Assembly (NCBI GenBank): GCA_024404275.1
Contig: JAKSQG010000069.1
Span: forward strand, 1-8,861
Length of the DNA: 8,861 bases
Source: Clostridia bacterium
Lineage (GTDB): Bacteria; Bacillota; Clostridia; Christensenellales; Aristaeellaceae
Direction of reading: 5' to 3'
The translations under genes and the position numbers were made by a program. Positions 6,877 to 8,861 of this stretch are shown one piece after another. The notes beneath the pieces were generated by a model. That model did not search any database. It worked only from the letters and a program-made list of their open reading frames with translations, and was not told the DNA's origin. Numbering within the stretch: position 1 is the first letter of the stretch; each line of letters begins with the position of its first letter.

Positions 6877-6913
6877 ATAAAAGAAGGCAGAGCCCTGCGG
6901 CCCTGCCTTTTTT
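6877..6913. terminator. Terminator of pduL, symmetric on both strands
   Basis: An 11-base stem (6884-6894 with 6899-6909, one G-T pair) and four-base loop begins 17 bases after the pduL stop on the minus strand, followed by TTCTTTTATA. On the plus strand it is followed by six T (6908-6913, partly in the stem), so it could also block transcription from the other side. It leaves the MATE start only 33 bases downstream. Confidence 0.85.
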
Positions 6914-6925
6914 GCTATGGGTAAA

Positions 6926-7498
6926 TTACTTGATGACTTCGCCCATGGTGCCGGGGCCGGCGCAGGCGGCGTTGCTTTCATCGGTATCGATGTGCATGGC
7001 CAGCGCGTAGCTGGGGTTGACACGGACGACGACGTCGCCGAAGGTCAGGCTGCGGCCATCGGAATCGATGCGGACGGACACGATGTCCTTATCCTGGCAG
7101 CCGAACTGCTCGGCATCGGCGGGGGTCATGTGGATGTGACGCTTGGCGGCGATGACGCCCTTTTCCAGCACCACTTCGCCCTTGGGGCCAACCAGCTTGC
7201 AGGCGCCGCTGCCTTCGAGGTCGCCGCTCTCACGGATGGGAGCCTTGACGCCGATGGAACGGGCGTCGGTCAGGGACAGTTCAACCTGGGTCTCCTTGCG
7301 GCAGGGTCCCAGAATGCTGACGCCGGCCAGAGTCTTCTTCTCACCGACAACATCCACGCGCTCGGCGCAGGCGTACTGACCGGGCTGGCTGAGCATCTTT
7401 TTGACAGTCAGCTCATAGCCTTCACCGAAAAGAATTTCCAGATCCTGCTTGGTCACGTGTACGTGACGGGCAGAGGTTTCAACCAATACTTTAGCCAT
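6926..7498 (-). CDS. pduL: PduL-type phosphate acyltransferase (phosphotransacylase), cytosolic form
   Basis: PduL moves an acyl group between coenzyme A and phosphate (acetyl-CoA or propionyl-CoA to the acyl phosphate), the step before acetate or propionate kinase yields ATP. The 190-residue chain shows the two-domain PduL pattern: HVHVT with His12 and His14, GPCRKETQVE with Arg67 (phosphate binding) and Glu73, RHIHMTP with His121 and His123, and His169 in ALAMHIDTDE. Spacing matches the two-zinc site of characterised PduL. The protein starts directly at the catalytic domain, lacking the N-terminal encapsulation peptide of microcompartment PduL, and no microcompartment gene is nearby. A general fermentative role replacing Pta is therefore likely. 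I chose the ATG at 7498 (AGGAG eleven bases upstream); an in-frame GTG at 7510 overlaps that box. No acetate kinase gene is in the window. Confidence 0.94.
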   Translation of the reverse strand: MAKVLVETSARHVHVTKQDLEILFGEGYELTVKKMLSQPGQYACAERVDVVGEKKTLAGVSILGPCRKETQVELSLTDARSIGVKAPIRESGDLEGSGACKLVGPKGEVVLEKGVIAAKRHIHMTPADAEQFGCQDKDIVSVRIDSDGRSLTFGDVVVRVNPSYALAMHIDTDESNAACAGPGTMGEVIK

Positions 7499-7533
7499 TG
7501 GAATGCACACTCCTTTTTATAATGGGTAAACCT

Positions 7534-7562
7534 ATTATACCATTGAATTGGGGGTACTTCAA
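7534..7562 (-). promoter_or_regulatory. Promoter of pduL
   Basis: On the minus strand TTGAAG (7557-7562), a 17-base spacer and a perfect TATAAT (7534-7539). Initiation near 7527 gives a leader of about 28 bases carrying the AAGGAG site. A short palindrome, CGTGT GGAT ACACG (7577-7590), lies just upstream and could be an operator, though it is short enough to be chance. Confidence 0.75.
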
Positions 7563-7681
7563 GGGAAAATTGTGCCCGTGTGGATACACGAAAACAACAG
7601 AAAATGCCGAAAAATTGCACAAAATGCAAAAGTCGCATAAATACGCTACTATTCTCGCAACATGAATGAAAAACAGAACGA

Positions 7682-7726
7682 TATAATATGTACTATCATC
7701 GGTTTTCCGCACAAATCATGCGGAAA
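7682..7726 (+). promoter_or_regulatory. Putative -10 box and leader hairpin of the exported-protein frame
   Basis: A perfect TATAAT at 7682-7687 has no good -35 box at normal spacing (AACATG at 7659-7664). It is followed in the leader by a perfect 8-base stem, TTTCCGCA (7704-7711) and TGCGGAAA (7719-7726) with loop CAAATCA. The stem ends four bases before the AAGGAG ribosome binding site at 7731-7736. The hairpin lacks a T tract, so it is not a terminator; it could affect mRNA stability or ribosome access. Confidence 0.5.
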
Positions 7727-7746
7727 GAAAAAGGAGAGGAAAAGGA

Positions 7747-8861
7747 ATGAAAAGATTTCTGACAACGATTGTGGCAGTAGTGCTGATGCTTTCGCTCTGC
7801 ATCGGCTGCGTGGCGGAAGGGAAACCGTATATCCGTCAGCTGGGATTCGGGTCTACGACCTATACGCTGATGACAACGGAGAGCTATCCGATGACCCGAA
7901 TTGCATTGCAAAGCTACAATACGATCTATCACTATTATGATCAGGGCGCTGATGAGGCGGTTGTCTTCCCCTGCCCGGAAGGCTATTATGCGGCTAAATT
8001 CGTTATGAACAGCGCACAATTTTACAATCCGGATCAGGAATTGAATATCTGGTATACCGGATATATGAAATAGGCGTATGAAACCTTTCTGCTGGATGCG
8101 CCCTCTGCTGATTGCATTTTGAGTGATGGGGCAAAGGGATATGCCGCCTATATTGATCCGTCGCGTGGGTATGCCTATGCATTGATCGGGCTTGACACGC
8201 TCAGAAAGGGCGCGAAGCTGAAAATCACGATTAATGACGGGAGAATCTCAAAAAAGAACGATAAGCAGCGTGTTGAAACGTTGACGAACCTGATCAACGG
8301 GGAGATTCAGCGCATTCTGAAGGATGCGACTTATGAAAAGAACGATGTTTATTGGACGCGCAATGCCTTTGACGGCATTGATCTGGTCAGCAGCTGGTTC
8401 TCCGATCTGACGGCGCGTTTGACGCTGCCCGAGAGGGCGGTGATTGCCGGCCAGCCCGGCGCGGTGTGGGAAATCACCTAGGTGAATCACGATACCTTTA
8501 AGCTCAATGCCATTTTTGCAAGAGCAAAAAACAATGTTAAATATGCAGAGCTGACCTTCGAGCTGGGTACACACAGTTATGTGGATTCCCTTGTGAAAAA
8601 AGGTACCACACCGAATACCTTTGTTGTGAACGGCAAGGAGTACCGGGCTTGCATGGATGAAAGCGGGAGATACGGCTATATCGACTGCCGCCTGGCGAAA
8701 AACGGCGGGTATAATGCCGACCAGAACTATTATCTCTATATTGAAGCCAAACTGGATGGCTTGAAGTGGATGGGCAGTCAGCTGATGATCAATGATCTGA
8801 CGAAGCTGCTTGAAGGCATCGAGTATATTTATGAAGAAAAGCCCTGGTATTCCGATTATGC
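7747..8861 (+). pseudogene. Exported protein of unknown function, one frame interrupted by two TAG codons (partial at right edge)
   Basis: One reading frame runs from the ATG at 7747 to the window edge (371 codons) with no frameshift. It meets TAG at codon 109 (8071-8073) and codon 245 (8479-8481). AAGGAG at 7731-7736 supports the start. Residues 1-25 form an export signal (MKRFLTTIVAVVLMLSLCIGCVAEG) whose Cys21 sits in a poor lipobox, so signal peptidase I cleavage after VA is equally possible. The rest is soluble, rich in Tyr, Asp and Lys, with segments such as GYAAYIDPSRGYAYALIG after the first stop and VNHDTFKLNAIFARAKNNVK after the second. Composition and protein-like character persist across both stops, so this was, or is, one gene. 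Under the standard code it yields only a 108-residue secreted fragment. A recent pseudogene is most likely; TAG read-through is the alternative. I recognise no domain. Base composition looks more AT-rich than the other genes. Confidence 0.65.

Noticed and set aside
7498..7510. GTG start at 7510 for PduL
   Set aside because: It overlaps the AGGAG ribosome binding site itself, so the ATG at 7498 is the usable start.
8071..8481. Pyrrolysine insertion at the two TAG codons
   Set aside because: The protein is not a methylamine methyltransferase, no PYLIS-like element is evident, and no pyl genes are in the window; kept only as a minor alternative to a pseudogene.

Overview
The window reads as ordinary chromosome from a low-GC-lineage Gram-positive, most likely a gut-type member of class Clostridia (Bacillota) with a fairly GC-rich genome. 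The reasons are strong AGGAG-type ribosome binding sites on nearly every gene, sigma-A-like TTGACA/TATAAT promoters, a single-chain (dimeric) glycyl-tRNA synthetase, a PduL-type phosphotransacylase and a MepA-like MATE transporter. I cannot name a genus from the sequence alone.

Layout from left to right. Positions 1-806 (minus) hold the N-terminal membrane domain of an ABC exporter that runs off the left edge. A 356-base divergent intergenic region carries its promoter, a long imperfect hairpin, one copy of a ~60-base hairpin repeat and a strong promoter for glyQS (plus), which ends in a textbook terminator. An SGNH/GDSL hydrolase (plus) follows with its own ribosome binding site. The 244-base convergent gap after it is almost entirely inverted repeats: two more copies of the hairpin repeat, in opposite orientations, flank a separate palindrome. 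Next come four minus-strand genes: a sugar phosphate isomerase/epimerase-like TIM barrel downstream of a TRIC/UPF0126 membrane channel (probably one transcript), a MATE efflux protein, and a cytosolic-type PduL phosphotransacylase with its own promoter. On the right edge, divergent from pduL, an exported protein of unknown function is read on the plus strand to the window end. Its single frame is broken twice, both times by TAG.

The genes do not form one pathway. They are housekeeping functions (glycine charging, acetyl/acyl-phosphate metabolism), transport (ABC exporter, TRIC channel, MATE) and two likely carbohydrate-related enzymes (SGNH esterase, epimerase-like barrel) that face each other across the repeat-rich gap.

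The two things most worth a second look are the dispersed hairpin family (three copies in under 3 kb) and the exported-protein frame with two in-frame TAG codons, in a window where all five other complete genes plus the MATE gene end in TAA or TGA. I found no CRISPR array, rRNA, tRNA, insertion sequence or obvious novel defence system.
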